Source: Kiritimatiellota bacterium (lineage in GTDB: Bacteria > Verrucomicrobiota > Lentisphaeria > Victivallales > JAADHT01). From it: a stretch of DNA of 13,286 nucleotides. Shown in pieces: positions 1 to 7,918 of this stretch (within the stretch, counting starts at the first letter, position 1; each line of letters opens with the position of its first letter). Both the position numbers and the translations under genes were made by a program. The DNA lies in contig JAADHT010000112.1 in assembly GCA_013151705.1 (NCBI GenBank), positions 1-13,286 of the forward strand, given 5' to 3'. A model generated the notes under the pieces. The model was not told the DNA's origin. It worked only from the letters and a program-made list of their open reading frames with translations, and ran no database searches.

Positions 1-840
1 TTTCCGTTCTTTTGGGGCCGTACGCCGGATTGCTGGTGATATCCTCTATTTTGGTTGTGCAAGCCTTGTTTTTCGCGGACGGTGGTTTGCTAGCGCTTGG
101 TTGCAACATTTTCAATATGGGTGTGATCCCATGTCTGCTAGCGTATCCGCTCATTTACAAACCATTGACGGCCGGGCGGCGTGCCAACGGGAAAATATGG
201 TTCGCGAGTGTCGCGTCCTCCGTAGCCGCGCTGACTCTCGGAGCTTCCTGCGTTGTGTTGGAGACATGTTTTTCGGGAATTTCCGCATTGCCTTTCTCGC
301 GCTTTCTGTTGCTGATGCTTCCTGCTGATGCTTCCCATTCATATCGCGATAGGAACAATTGAGGGAATCGCGACCGCGGCGGTTTTGATACTGCTGAAAG
401 AGAGCGAACCGGGTTTGTTTGGGCGTTTCGAGGGAGGTGAAACGGCTCCGGCCTTTGGAACGCGTTTCAAGAGGACCATCATTGGAATCGCGTTGACCGC
501 CTTGTTCATGGGGAGTGTGTTGGCTTGGTTCGCCTCGGAGAAGCCAGACGGGCTTGAATGGTCGATCTCAAAAATCATGGGTGGAGAGGAGCTCGCCGAC
601 ACCGCGGGGGGCGTTAAGTCAATTGCCGGTCGTGTTCAGAAGGCTAGTTCTTTGTTTCCGGATTACAGGGTAGGCGTTGCCGGGGATTCGGATGCGGCGC
701 CTCCGGTGGAATGGGGCGGCGCGGACGCTTCGGCGTCGGTAGCCGGAATGGCTGGAGTCTTGATCACGCTGTCGCTCTCTTTTTCCTTAGGTTTGTTTTT
801 CAGAAAACGGAAGAATCCGAATGTTCCAGGAAGATCCTGA
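1..840 (+). pseudogene. cbiM: Ni/Co ECF transporter substrate-binding membrane protein CbiM with C-terminal PDGLE domain, frameshifted
   Basis: This is the membrane S-component of a nickel/cobalt energy-coupling-factor importer. The 5' end lies outside the window. The first part (frame open from position 3, stop TGA at 360-362) carries the CbiM core: GPYAGLL, LFADGGLLALG and NIFNMGVIP. The second part (another frame, 328-840) continues the same protein with MLPIHIAIGTIEG. It then has a loop, a membrane segment, the PDGLEWSI motif of the PDGLE/NikN-like domain, FPDYRV and a final membrane segment with a basic tail. A 13-bp tandem duplication (310-335) shifts the frame; without one copy the reading is continuous as FLLLMLPIHIA. 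The 328 ATG lies in the second copy and has no Shine-Dalgarno, so reinitiation is possible but unsupported. The S-component domain is split, so the copy as read is probably inactive unless this is a sequencing or assembly error. Family call firm; metal (Ni or Co) not resolved. Confidence 0.85.
310..335 (+). repeat. 13-bp perfect tandem duplication inside cbiM
   Basis: TGCTGATGCTTCC occurs twice back to back (310-322 and 323-335). Thirteen is not a multiple of three, so the duplication shifts the reading frame. Deleting either copy fuses the two cbiM frames exactly at the conserved MLPIH motif. Confidence 0.95.
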
Positions 841-865
841 CCGTGAAAGTTTGGGAGCGTAGCGA

Positions 866-1639
866 ATGAAAAGCGCGGCGAAGGGGATGTTGGACTTGAG
901 TGAAATGGAGGGGTTCGCCGAAGGCGATTCTCTCATTCATCGTTTGGACGCCCGCGGAAAAATAATTCTTGTCGTTTTGTTTTCGGTGGCGGTGGCGTCG
1001 TTCGACCGCTACCAGATATCCGCATTGCTTCCTTTTTTCTCGTTTCCGTTGTTTATTTTGGTGGCTGCCGGAATTCCGGCCTCGTTTATAGCCCGGAAGC
1101 TTCTCGTCGTTTCCGTGTTCGCGTTCGCCATCGGGATAGCTAATCCATTTATCGACCATATGGTTGTGATGAACGTCGCCGGGATATCAGTTTCGGGAGG
1201 ATGGGTGTCGTTCGCTTCGATTATGACGCGTTTCGCTCTCACCGCGAGTTCCGCGCTTCTGTTATTGGCGACCACCGGTTTGCGCGACATAACCAAAGGC
1301 CTCGAGGATTTGGGTATGCCGCAAGTCCTGGCGAACCAGCTTTTTTTTCTCTGCGGCTCGCTTTTTTTGCTTTCCGACGAGGTCGCGCGTATGTCGAGGG
1401 GAAGGGAGGCTAGGAGCATAGGAGGTAAAGGTGCGGACTTCTCGACATCCGCTCATTTGTTGACGACACTGCTTTCACGATCTATTGAAAGGAGTGGAAG
1501 AGTGCATACGGCTATGCTTTCCAGGGGATTCGACGGGACGTTGCCGGTATCGCGGGGGACGCGGTGGAGAATGGCGGACACCGCGCATCTCGCTCTTTGG
1601 GTATCCGCTTTCGCATGGTTCAGATTTGCCGGCTTTTGA
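866..1639 (+). CDS. cbiQ: ECF transporter transmembrane component CbiQ
   Basis: This is the T-component of the ECF importer, the membrane scaffold that couples ATP hydrolysis by CbiO to metal uptake through CbiM. The protein has 257 residues, normal for the family. Hydrophobic helices fill about residues 30-165. Both coupling-helix motifs typical of CbiQ/EcfT are present: SRGREARSIG (177-186) and AMLSRGFDG (216-224). The N-terminus has the usual soluble lead-in ending LIHRLDARGKI. The ATG is chosen for a GGGAG Shine-Dalgarno 8 nt upstream. It starts 26 nt after the cbiM stop, as expected for one transcript. Two T-runs of 8 and 7 bases (about 1340-1370) lie within the gene but do not disturb the frame. 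The frame is intact, so only cbiM in this set appears damaged. Confidence 0.92.
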   Translation: MKSAAKGMLDLSEMEGFAEGDSLIHRLDARGKIILVVLFSVAVASFDRYQISALLPFFSFPLFILVAAGIPASFIARKLLVVSVFAFAIGIANPFIDHMVVMNVAGISVSGGWVSFASIMTRFALTASSALLLLATTGLRDITKGLEDLGMPQVLANQLFFLCGSLFLLSDEVARMSRGREARSIGGKGADFSTSAHLLTTLLSRSIERSGRVHTAMLSRGFDGTLPVSRGTRWRMADTAHLALWVSAFAWFRFAGF

Positions 1640-1757
1640 TTGTGGAACGGAGAGGGAGAGAAAGTTCTAAAGTTCTGGATTTCCAAAGTGCTTGAGTTCT
1701 TGTTGCTTTAATAGGTGAATTGGGGAGGGGGAGAATGGGGGAAGCGGAGAATTTTCA

Positions 1758-1791
1758 ATGAAGACACCGAGTCATTGAGTCACCGCGTCAA
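1758..1791 (+). repeat. Dispersed 9-mer-type intergenic repeat, copy 1
   Basis: The core GTCATTGAGTCACCGCGTCA (1771-1790) recurs exactly at 13178-13197. In both places it is preceded by GCGGAGAAT, TTTTCAA and ACACCG at similar distances. The core is built of degenerate GTCAYYGRG units of about 9 bp. It follows a gene 3' end in both cases. Confidence 0.8.
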
Positions 1792-1895
1792 GAACATCGA
1801 ACAGCGAACGCTCAACCAGCCATAGGCAGGCAAGCATCGAATTTATTTACCGCGGCGAACTTCGAATGAGAGAGCGCGCGCGGACTGCGGGTGTT

Positions 1896-1940
1896 TTTGC
1901 GCTGGGCCACGTGATTTTATGCGTGGCAAGCTGGCGCAAA
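1896..1940. other. Two-tier hairpin
   Basis: The outer arms TTTGCGC (1896-1902) and GCGCAAA (1934-1940) are perfect complements. The inner arms GCCACG (1906-1911) and CGTGGC (1922-1927) are also perfect, around a 10-nt loop. There is no T-run directly after it, so it is not a standard terminator. It could be a structured RNA element or an inserted palindrome. Confidence 0.6.
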
Positions 1941-1973
1941 GTTCTATCATTTCGTCTCTGGGATCGTTGAGAG

Positions 1974-1999
1974 GGGCGGGCGGGGACGCTCCACCCTGC
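1974..1999 (+). repeat. GC-rich dispersed repeat, copy 1
   Basis: This 26-bp stretch differs at only 3 positions from the minus strand of 12983-13008. The shared core includes GGACGCTCC. A T5 run follows at 2000-2004. Confidence 0.75.
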
Positions 2000-2050
2000 T
2001 TTTTCACTCTCCGCGTCTTTGAGCCTTGGTGGTTTGTACTTTATCTTGTC

Positions 2051-2092
2051 GGCGGAGTGTCGCCCTGAAAGGAGCGACTTACCAGCTCCGCC
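2051..2092. other. Second two-tier hairpin upstream of cbiO
   Basis: The outer arms GGCGGAG (2051-2057) and CTCCGCC (2086-2092) are perfect complements. The inner arms GTCGC (2059-2063) and GCGAC (2074-2078) are also perfect, around a 10-nt loop. It ends 97 nt before the cbiO start. It could be part of a cbiO leader or a repetitive extragenic palindrome; the sequence alone does not decide. Confidence 0.6.
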
Positions 2093-2189
2093 GGAAATGT
2101 GTTCCAGACGTTGGATCGAGTGACTTTGGAGAAATTGGCTTCTTCGCGGTGAATCGTAACGCTGAAAGGTTTAAGGTAAGGACTTGACG

Positions 2190-2948
2190 ATGAGTCATCA
2201 TATTGTGGAAGTCGACAACGTGTTTTTCAAATATCCGGACGGCACGTCCGCGTTGCGCGGGGTCGATCTTGAAATAACACACGGGGAATCCGTGGCGTTG
2301 ATTGGTGAGAACGGCGCTGGGAAATCCACGTTGCTGATGCAATTCAACGGCTCGTTGCTGCCGACTTCCGGCGAGGTTAGAATCGGGCATGCCCTAGTCC
2401 GCGGGAAAACCCTTCCCGAGATAAGACGCACGGTTGGAATGGTGTTTCAGAACTCGGACGACCAGCTTTTCATGCCGACCGTCGAGGACGATGTCGGCTT
2501 CGGTCCGTTCAATCTCGGATTTTCCGGCGAGGAGGTCGCCCGCAAAGTGGATCTGGCGCTGGAAGATGTTGGATTGCCGGAGTTGAAAAGACGTTCTCCG
2601 CATCACCTTTCCGGAGGCGAGAAAAAGAGGATCGCCATCGCCACCGTGCTTTCGATGGACCCGAAAATACTAGTAATGGACGAGCCGACCTTGGGTTTGG
2701 ATCCCAAATCGCGCCGTTCTCTGATTGGATTGCTTAAATCGTTTTCGCATACGAAGATATTGGCGAGCCACGACCTGGACATGGTGGCGGAGGTTTGCGA
2801 TCGAGTGGTGGTCATTTTCGACGGTGTTATAGAGGCTGACGGACCGGTTGGGAAAATTCTCGGAGACGAGGCGCTCCTCAAGCGCTGTTCCTTGGAACCT
2901 CCGTCGGGTATGCGGAATTGCCCGTTCTGCGGCGGCGTCAAGTCTTGA
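2190..2948 (+). CDS. cbiO: ECF transporter ATP-binding protein CbiO
   Basis: This cytoplasmic ATPase powers the CbiMQO-type nickel/cobalt importer. In the 252-residue protein all ABC motifs are present in order: Walker A GENGAGKST (39-47), Q-loop in FQNSDDQLF (Q87), signature LSGGEKKR (from 140), Walker B ILVMDEP (about 160-166) and H-loop SHD (193-195). The QNSDDQLF segment is typical of ECF ATPases. The ATG at 2190 is preferred over an in-frame TTG at 2184 because a TAAGG Shine-Dalgarno sits 8 nt upstream of it. The tail ends with CPFC, a possible metal-binding pair not needed for ATPase function. The last 11 bp overlap the 3' end of the convergent sigma-54 activator gene. The gene lies 550 bp from cbiQ, so it may be transcribed separately. 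Confidence 0.92.
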   Translation: MSHHIVEVDNVFFKYPDGTSALRGVDLEITHGESVALIGENGAGKSTLLMQFNGSLLPTSGEVRIGHALVRGKTLPEIRRTVGMVFQNSDDQLFMPTVEDDVGFGPFNLGFSGEEVARKVDLALEDVGLPELKRRSPHHLSGGEKKRIAIATVLSMDPKILVMDEPTLGLDPKSRRSLIGLLKSFSHTKILASHDLDMVAEVCDRVVVIFDGVIEADGPVGKILGDEALLKRCSLEPPSGMRNCPFCGGVKS

Positions 2949-4905
2949 CGCTTAATTTTCGGATTTTCCTGTAGAGCGTGGCTCTGCCTATTCCGAGTAT
3001 TTCGGCGGCTTTAGTCATGTTGCCGTTGGCCATGGATATCGCCTTGCGGAGAAGCTCCGCCTCGTCCCTCTCCAAATTTTTCCGTTCGCCGCCCAGCGGG
3101 TCGCTGTCGCTCGCCAATTCGCTATGCGGGTAGAGCAGTGGAATTCTCATGTCTCCCGGAAGATGGTTTATGGCTATTGGAGTGTCGCCGGGGTTCATCA
3201 TGACGCAATATTCGGCGGTGTTGCGAAGCTCGCGGATATTGCCGCGCCAAGGATAGTCGATCAGAAGCTTTAAGAGCTCGGGCCGAACCTCGGAGACTTT
3301 TTTCCCCATTCTCTCGTTGAAGTATTCGACGAAACTCATGAAAATCGCCGGAATGTCCTCTTTCGATTCGTTGAGTGAAGGCAGATGGATGTGGCTGACG
3401 GCGATCCTGTAGTAGAGATCCTCCCGGAATTTTTTCTCGCGGACGAGTTCTTTTATATCCTGATTCGTGGCGGCGACTAGGCGAAGGTCTATAGTTCTCT
3501 GTCTGTTCTCGCCTATTCTCGATAGCGTTTTCGTCTCCAGCACGCGTAGTAGTTTGCTTTGGAGCTCCAACGGCATATCGGCGATCTCGTCGAGAAATAT
3601 CGTTCCCTTGTCGGCCGCCTCCAGTTTTCCCACGCGTCCTTCGCGGAGGGCTCCGGTGAAGGCTCCGCTGACATATCCGAACAGCTCGCTTTCGGCCAAG
3701 TCGCGCGGAATCGCCGAGCAGTTTATCGAAACGAAAGGTCCGTCTTTGAAATCGCTTTCGTTGTGTATGCTTTGAGCGAACATCTCCTTGCCTGTCCCGC
3801 TTTCTCCGGTTATCAACACGCTGATAGAGGATTTCGATATCTGTTTTGCCAGTTGTTTAGCGTTGTTCAGCGCCGGGGAGGTTCCGATTATGTCGTCGAA
3901 CGTATATATGGCTTTGTCCTGTTGTTTTGAGTTTCCACGTTTTCTGGAGCTTTCCTCCTCCATTGTGACCACCACTCCGAGCAATATGTCCTTCTCGCTG
4001 TAGCAGGGATGGCTGGCGGCGGTCACTCGCACCTTTCTATCGTCGAGGGTGATTGTCATTTTGATGTTTTTTTGAACCATGCCTACCGAGGCGATACTTT
4101 TTATCCGCGGTTCGAAGCGTGCGAGTTTGTCGAGATACTTCTCTTTTATGGGGTCTTTGATTCCAAGAAGATTAGCCGCGGCAGGATTGATTTGGCGAAG
4201 ATATCCGGACGAGGTCGCTATTATTGTGGGGATGTCGTCCCGCTCGATCAGCGAGTCCTGCAGAGATTGGAGACGGTGGTGTCTCACGGAAAGCCTTTTC
4301 AGTCGCATTTTATTGTCGATGGACTGTATTATGAGGCGAAGATTCATCACGAGGTTTTGGAGTTTAGCGTGTTCGTGGTGGGATATTATTCCGATATATC
4401 CCACAACCTCTCCCTCTATGCTGAACATCGGACTGGCGACGGATATGCAATCATGAAAAACTGAGCAGTAATGCTCGAAACGATAGCAATAAGCGCCTTG
4501 ACGCAAAGCCATGGCGAGCGAAATAGCATGCGTGCCGAAATTCGCTCCTGAAAGATCCGCTTTGGGTTGTATGCCGACGGAGTCCAGGAAAAGAGACATC
4601 TCGCTGTTGGACGAGTAGATTTTGAGAACTCCTCCATCCACGCCGCAGGCGATGAACGCGTTTTTCAACGGGTTTCTGCTCACCAAGTTGGGAACGAGGG
4701 TTTTGTCAACTTCCTGGATGAAAGTTTTAGCCGAGTCGGAGTCGGCTCCGGATGATTTGATTTTCACCTCGGCCATCTGGCGGTTGGGGTTGGAATCGAG
4801 TTTGTTCTTTCGACATTCCGTCCAGTGCTTGAAAACTTTCTCGCGGCATCCCGGATTGACACCGTTTTTATGAAACGCCTCCCAATGAGTTCGCTGCAAG
4901 ACCAT
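2938..4905 (-). CDS. Sigma-54-dependent transcriptional activator, AcoR/DhaR-like (GAF-PAS-AAA+-Fis HTH)
   Basis: This is an enhancer-binding protein that remodels RNA polymerase carrying sigma-54. It has 655 residues. The N-terminal part (about 75-175) reads as the GAF-like sensor of AcoR/DhaR regulators, with GTHAIS, FEHYCS and VGYIGIIS. A PAS-like region follows (about 218-318, with PTIIATSSGYLRQINPAA). The AAA+ domain has Walker A GESGTGKE (about 367-374), an intact sigma-54 loop GAFTGA and Walker B TIFLDEIADM. The C-terminus is a Fis-type helix-turn-helix (MTKAAEILGIGRATLYRKI). Nothing essential is missing, so it should be an active activator. The ATG has GGGAG about 11 nt upstream. It is the last gene of the exporter operon, 63 nt after the hlyD-type gene, and the operon promoter is of sigma-54 type, so autoregulation is likely. 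The inducer is not predictable; related regulators sense small metabolites. Confidence 0.92.
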   Translation of the reverse strand: MVLQRTHWEAFHKNGVNPGCREKVFKHWTECRKNKLDSNPNRQMAEVKIKSSGADSDSAKTFIQEVDKTLVPNLVSRNPLKNAFIACGVDGGVLKIYSSNSEMSLFLDSVGIQPKADLSGANFGTHAISLAMALRQGAYCYRFEHYCSVFHDCISVASPMFSIEGEVVGYIGIISHHEHAKLQNLVMNLRLIIQSIDNKMRLKRLSVRHHRLQSLQDSLIERDDIPTIIATSSGYLRQINPAAANLLGIKDPIKEKYLDKLARFEPRIKSIASVGMVQKNIKMTITLDDRKVRVTAASHPCYSEKDILLGVVVTMEEESSRKRGNSKQQDKAIYTFDDIIGTSPALNNAKQLAKQISKSSISVLITGESGTGKEMFAQSIHNESDFKDGPFVSINCSAIPRDLAESELFGYVSGAFTGALREGRVGKLEAADKGTIFLDEIADMPLELQSKLLRVLETKTLSRIGENRQRTIDLRLVAATNQDIKELVREKKFREDLYYRIAVSHIHLPSLNESKEDIPAIFMSFVEYFNERMGKKVSEVRPELLKLLIDYPWRGNIRELRNTAEYCVMMNPGDTPIAINHLPGDMRIPLLYPHSELASDSDPLGGERKNLERDEAELLRKAISMANGNMTKAAEILGIGRATLYRKIRKLSVKT

Positions 4906-4968
4906 TGTTCATTATCTCCCAATCTGTGTTTCGCGGGAATTTGAATTGAGGGTTCATTACGCGAAAAT

Positions 4969-6039
4969 TCAATGATTATCCGTCAAAGCGTGAAAAATGG
5001 TTTTTCTACCCGTCACGATTTGAACATCGAATGTGGAGCCCAGTCTTAGCTCTTTGGGCTCCTCGATCAACTTTACATCGATTTCATAGAATCTTCCATT
5101 GGGTTTATCCACAACTTTCGATAAAACTCGCTCCACCACTCCGCCGAACGCCCCGGTCCTGTATTTGTCGTATAGCGCGCTGTAGCACAAAGCGCGTTGC
5201 CCGGCTCTGACATCTTGAATCGCGTTCTCGCGCACCTCGGCGCGTATGAATTTCGATTTACCCCATACTAATGCCACGAGCGTGTCGTTTTTTTCGACAG
5301 TGCGGCCTATCGTCTCCGGAATCGCGACTACAACGCCGGAATGAGGCGCTTTCAAGCGGCAGGCCGCTATTTTGTCGTTCAACTCCTCGAGGGTTCCCCG
5401 AAGATTCTCCAATTTCGTTTTCTTCAAATTCAAATCGCTTTCGGCCATTTTGATTATCGATTCGGCTATTCCCGCGTCGACCAGGGCGCACACCCGCAAT
5501 GACTTGGCGTAGTCCGAGCGCGCCTTGGCGCAGTCTATTTCGATTTGTCTCAAGCTTTTCTCCGAAATTATTCCGTTTTTGAAGAGCTTTTCGGCGCGCG
5601 CCAAATCACTTTCGCTTTTACTTTTTCTGGCTTCGTTCAGGCTTTTCTCCAGTTTGACATACCAGAGCTTTTCCGGCAGGGGATTGCGCCGAATCAAATC
5701 CAATTTGCATTCCGACACCTTCGCTTCCGCTTTCGCTTCCGCTATCCGCCGCTTCACATCCAACGATTCGCGTTGGTAATCATCGGAGCGTATTTCCAAC
5801 AACACCTCGCCTTTCGCCACCTTGTCCCCCTGGCGCTTGCGAATTAAGGTGATCACTCCGTCTGTTGGACTCGGGATCTCCAAATTATCGACCGATTTGA
5901 CTATTCCCGTGGCGCGGACGGTGTCCTTCATATAAAGCAGAAATGTGATGCTGGCGCCAACCATGACGAGGCAGAGCGCGCAGAGCGTCATAAGCGCCAG
6001 CATCCTCAATCGGTTTCTCATTGTCTTTTTCTTTATCAT
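4969..6039 (-). CDS. HlyD-family membrane fusion (periplasmic adaptor) protein
   Basis: This adaptor would be anchored in the inner membrane and bridge an exporter to the outer membrane. It has 356 residues: a basic N-terminus, one membrane helix (about 13-36), and a first lipoyl-like half (about 44-75, GIVKSVDNLEIPSPTDGVI). A long charged helical hairpin (about 75-225) is rich in K, E and A. The second lipoyl half (KAPHSGVVVAIPE) and a beta-barrel segment ending near GSTFDVQIVTGRK follow. Length and order are normal for HlyD/EmrA-type adaptors. Its ATG overlaps the stop of the ABC gene (ATGA at 6036-6039), implying translational coupling and a shared complex. No TolC-type outer-membrane partner is in the window. 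Confidence 0.88.
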   Translation of the reverse strand: MIKKKTMRNRLRMLALMTLCALCLVMVGASITFLLYMKDTVRATGIVKSVDNLEIPSPTDGVITLIRKRQGDKVAKGEVLLEIRSDDYQRESLDVKRRIAEAKAEAKVSECKLDLIRRNPLPEKLWYVKLEKSLNEARKSKSESDLARAEKLFKNGIISEKSLRQIEIDCAKARSDYAKSLRVCALVDAGIAESIIKMAESDLNLKKTKLENLRGTLEELNDKIAACRLKAPHSGVVVAIPETIGRTVEKNDTLVALVWGKSKFIRAEVRENAIQDVRAGQRALCYSALYDKYRTGAFGGVVERVLSKVVDKPNGRFYEIDVKLIEEPKELRLGSTFDVQIVTGRKTIFHALTDNH

Positions 6040-7844
6040 ATCGCCGGAGTGATGATTTCGAAGTCGTTTCTTGTGGGCATTGGTATGAGTTCTAGTTTGC
6101 GCTCCATCTCCATTCTTTTTTCAGATGGTTTGGACTCGTCGCTTTTTTTGTAGAGTTCGTAGTACAGTCCTCTGTTTTTGATTAGCTGTGAGTGGTCTCC
6201 CATTTCGGCTATCCTTCCGTTGTTCATCACCACTATCACGTCGGCGTCGCGGATCGTGGAGAGACGATGGGCTATCACTATTATCGTGCGTGTGCCGGAA
6301 AGATTCGACAAGGCTTTTTGGACTTCGAGTTCGGATTGGTTGTCGAGGGCGGAAGTCGCTTCGTCAAGCACCAGCACCATGGGATCGCGCAACAGCGTCC
6401 TAGCGATCGCTATCCTTTGTTTCTGTCCTCCTGAAAGCCCTATTCCATGCTCGCCCACCACTGATTCATAACCGTTCGCGAGTCCCATTATGAATTCATG
6501 AGCGTTCGCCTGTTTTGCCGCCTCTTCGATTTCGCGGCGGGTCGCTCCCTGGTTTCCATAGGCGATGTTGTCGTGTATGGTGCCGCTGAACAAATACGGC
6601 TCCTGCAAAACAGCGTTGACTTTTTCGCGGTATTCCTTGCGCTTGACCTGTCTGATATCGACGCCGTTTACCTTGATGGCCCCCTCGCCGACGTCGTAGA
6701 ATCGGAGAAGAAGAGTAGCCAATGTCGATTTTCCCGATCCGCTCGGTCCGACGAGAGCGACCAAGTCGCCGGGGTTCACTGTTAGATTGAAATCGCTTAA
6801 CACCTTGTCTCCGCCGTAGCTGAAGGCGACTTTCTCGAAAGTTATTTCGCCGCCATCGGAATTTTCCGGCAGGCTTCTATTTCCGTCCGGCACCTCCGCC
6901 GGAGAATCGAGTATCTGCTGTATCCGCGTCATGCCAGCCATTCCCTCGCCTAGAACATTCGAGAGATTCGTCAAAATCTGAATTGGTAGGAAGAGCATCC
7001 ACAGATACGAGTAGAACGATATGAAATCGCCGATAGTGATCAAACCTTCCCATACCTTGTACGCACCCGCTCCCATTAGCAGAAGAACGGCCAGTATGAC
7101 GAGAATCTCGTTTATTATCCCGCAGACCACGCTTTTCAGCTGTATCCCCAGCGTTATGTCGAAAACGCGTCTGAATTCGGCGACGAACTTCCTGTTCTCC
7201 TTTTTTCCGCTGTCGAAGGATTTCACCACCCTCGCTCCATTGAGCACTTCCGAGAGATTTCCGGATATCTCGCTTATTCGCTCGGAGAGGCGTTTCTGCT
7301 CGACTAGTTGAAATCGTTTGGTCCGCCAGAAATTCAATGTGAACAAGGGTAGCGGAATGAGACATATAAGTGTGAGCTGCCAATCAATGCAGAACATAAT
7401 CAGAAGAATCAGAATCATGCTGAACGATTGGGTTATCAATTGATTCAAGCCTTGATTCACCATGCCTTGTATCTTGCCGACGTCATTGATGATTCTGGTG
7501 ATGAGGGTTCCGACGCGCGTGTTGTCGTAGAATTTGATCGGCAAAGAATGTATGTGTACGATAAGGCGGCGCCGTATGTCGAACAACACTCTTTGGCAGG
7601 TGTAGAATGTGAAATAATGGCTGATATAGAAGAAAAGCGAACGGACGATGTAGACGAGCGCGAGTCCGAGCAGCAAGGCGAGAAGCAGTTCGGAATCGCG
7701 GTTTGGAAGAACGTCGTCTATGATCACCTTCAAAACCATAGGAAGAAACAGGCCAAGCATGGAGAATATGGCGAGCGTGACGGCGCTGGCGGCTATGAAA
7801 AGCTTGTACGGTTTCAGTAAAGCAATGAATCGACTGTAATTCAT
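6036..7844 (-). CDS. MsbA-like ABC exporter (fused membrane and ATPase domains)
   Basis: This is a half-size exporter expected to act as a homodimer in the inner membrane. It has 602 residues: a six-helix membrane domain (about 10-300) followed by the nucleotide-binding domain (about 330-565). Visible motifs are Walker A GPSGSGKS (366-373), Q-loop VLQEPYLF (about 412-419), signature LSGGQKQR (470-477), Walker B VLVLDEATSALD (about 490-501) and H-loop AHRLST (about 525). There is no N-terminal peptidase domain, so it is not a bacteriocin-type processing exporter. A tail of about 35 charged residues follows the ATPase. The ATG at 7844 has GGGAG 9 nt upstream and is preferred to an in-frame TTG at 7865. 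Pairing with a HlyD-type adaptor suggests export across the envelope. The substrate (lipid, peptide or drug-like) cannot be told. Confidence 0.92.
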   Translation of the reverse strand: MNYSRFIALLKPYKLFIAASAVTLAIFSMLGLFLPMVLKVIIDDVLPNRDSELLLALLLGLALVYIVRSLFFYISHYFTFYTCQRVLFDIRRRLIVHIHSLPIKFYDNTRVGTLITRIINDVGKIQGMVNQGLNQLITQSFSMILILLIMFCIDWQLTLICLIPLPLFTLNFWRTKRFQLVEQKRLSERISEISGNLSEVLNGARVVKSFDSGKKENRKFVAEFRRVFDITLGIQLKSVVCGIINEILVILAVLLLMGAGAYKVWEGLITIGDFISFYSYLWMLFLPIQILTNLSNVLGEGMAGMTRIQQILDSPAEVPDGNRSLPENSDGGEITFEKVAFSYGGDKVLSDFNLTVNPGDLVALVGPSGSGKSTLATLLLRFYDVGEGAIKVNGVDIRQVKRKEYREKVNAVLQEPYLFSGTIHDNIAYGNQGATRREIEEAAKQANAHEFIMGLANGYESVVGEHGIGLSGGQKQRIAIARTLLRDPMVLVLDEATSALDNQSELEVQKALSNLSGTRTIIVIAHRLSTIRDADVIVVMNNGRIAEMGDHSQLIKNRGLYYELYKKSDESKPSEKRMEMERKLELIPMPTRNDFEIITPAI

Positions 7845-7900
7845 CGTCGGCGACTCCCTGTCCAATAAAACAACGCAAACACAAACAAAAACATTATATT

Positions 7901-7917
7901 AGCAGAAGGCGTGCCAA
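7901..7917 (-). promoter_or_regulatory. Sigma-54 (-24/-12) promoter of the exporter operon
   Basis: The minus strand reads TTGGCACG-CCTT-CTGCT. This matches the sigma-54 consensus TTGGCACG-N4-TTGCW, with the invariant GG and GC at the correct spacing (GC at 7902-7903). Transcription would start near 7890, about 45 nt before the exporter ATG. The third gene of this operon encodes a sigma-54 activator, which supports the call. Confidence 0.82.
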
Positions 7918-7918
7918 T

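Larger units (their letters stand above)
1640..2189. other. 550-bp non-coding spacer between cbiQ and cbiO
   Basis: I see no supportable gene here. The spacer starts with a purine-rich run (about 1715-1750). It then holds a 9-mer-type repeat (1758-1791), a phrase rich in GAAC/CGAA (1792-1845), a two-tier hairpin (1896-1940), a GC-rich dispersed repeat (1974-1999) and a second two-tier hairpin (2051-2092). cbiM/cbiQ and cbiO normally sit close together, so this looks like an operon opened by accumulated intergenic repeats. I found no convincing promoter just before cbiO. Confidence 0.6.

Noticed and set aside
310..362. Programmed ribosomal frameshift in cbiM
   Set aside because: There is no slippery heptamer; the shift is fully explained by the 13-bp duplication.
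1918..1940. Second sigma-54 promoter (GTGGCAAG...GC)
   Set aside because: The GG-GC spacing is one base short of the required distance and the site forms part of a hairpin.
1640..2189. Cobalamin or NiCo riboswitch
   Set aside because: No conserved core of either class could be recognised, and the region lies inside the importer gene set rather than ahead of it.
7845..7865. TTG start giving the exporter seven extra residues
   Set aside because: The ATG at 7844 has a well-spaced GGGAG; the TTG has none.
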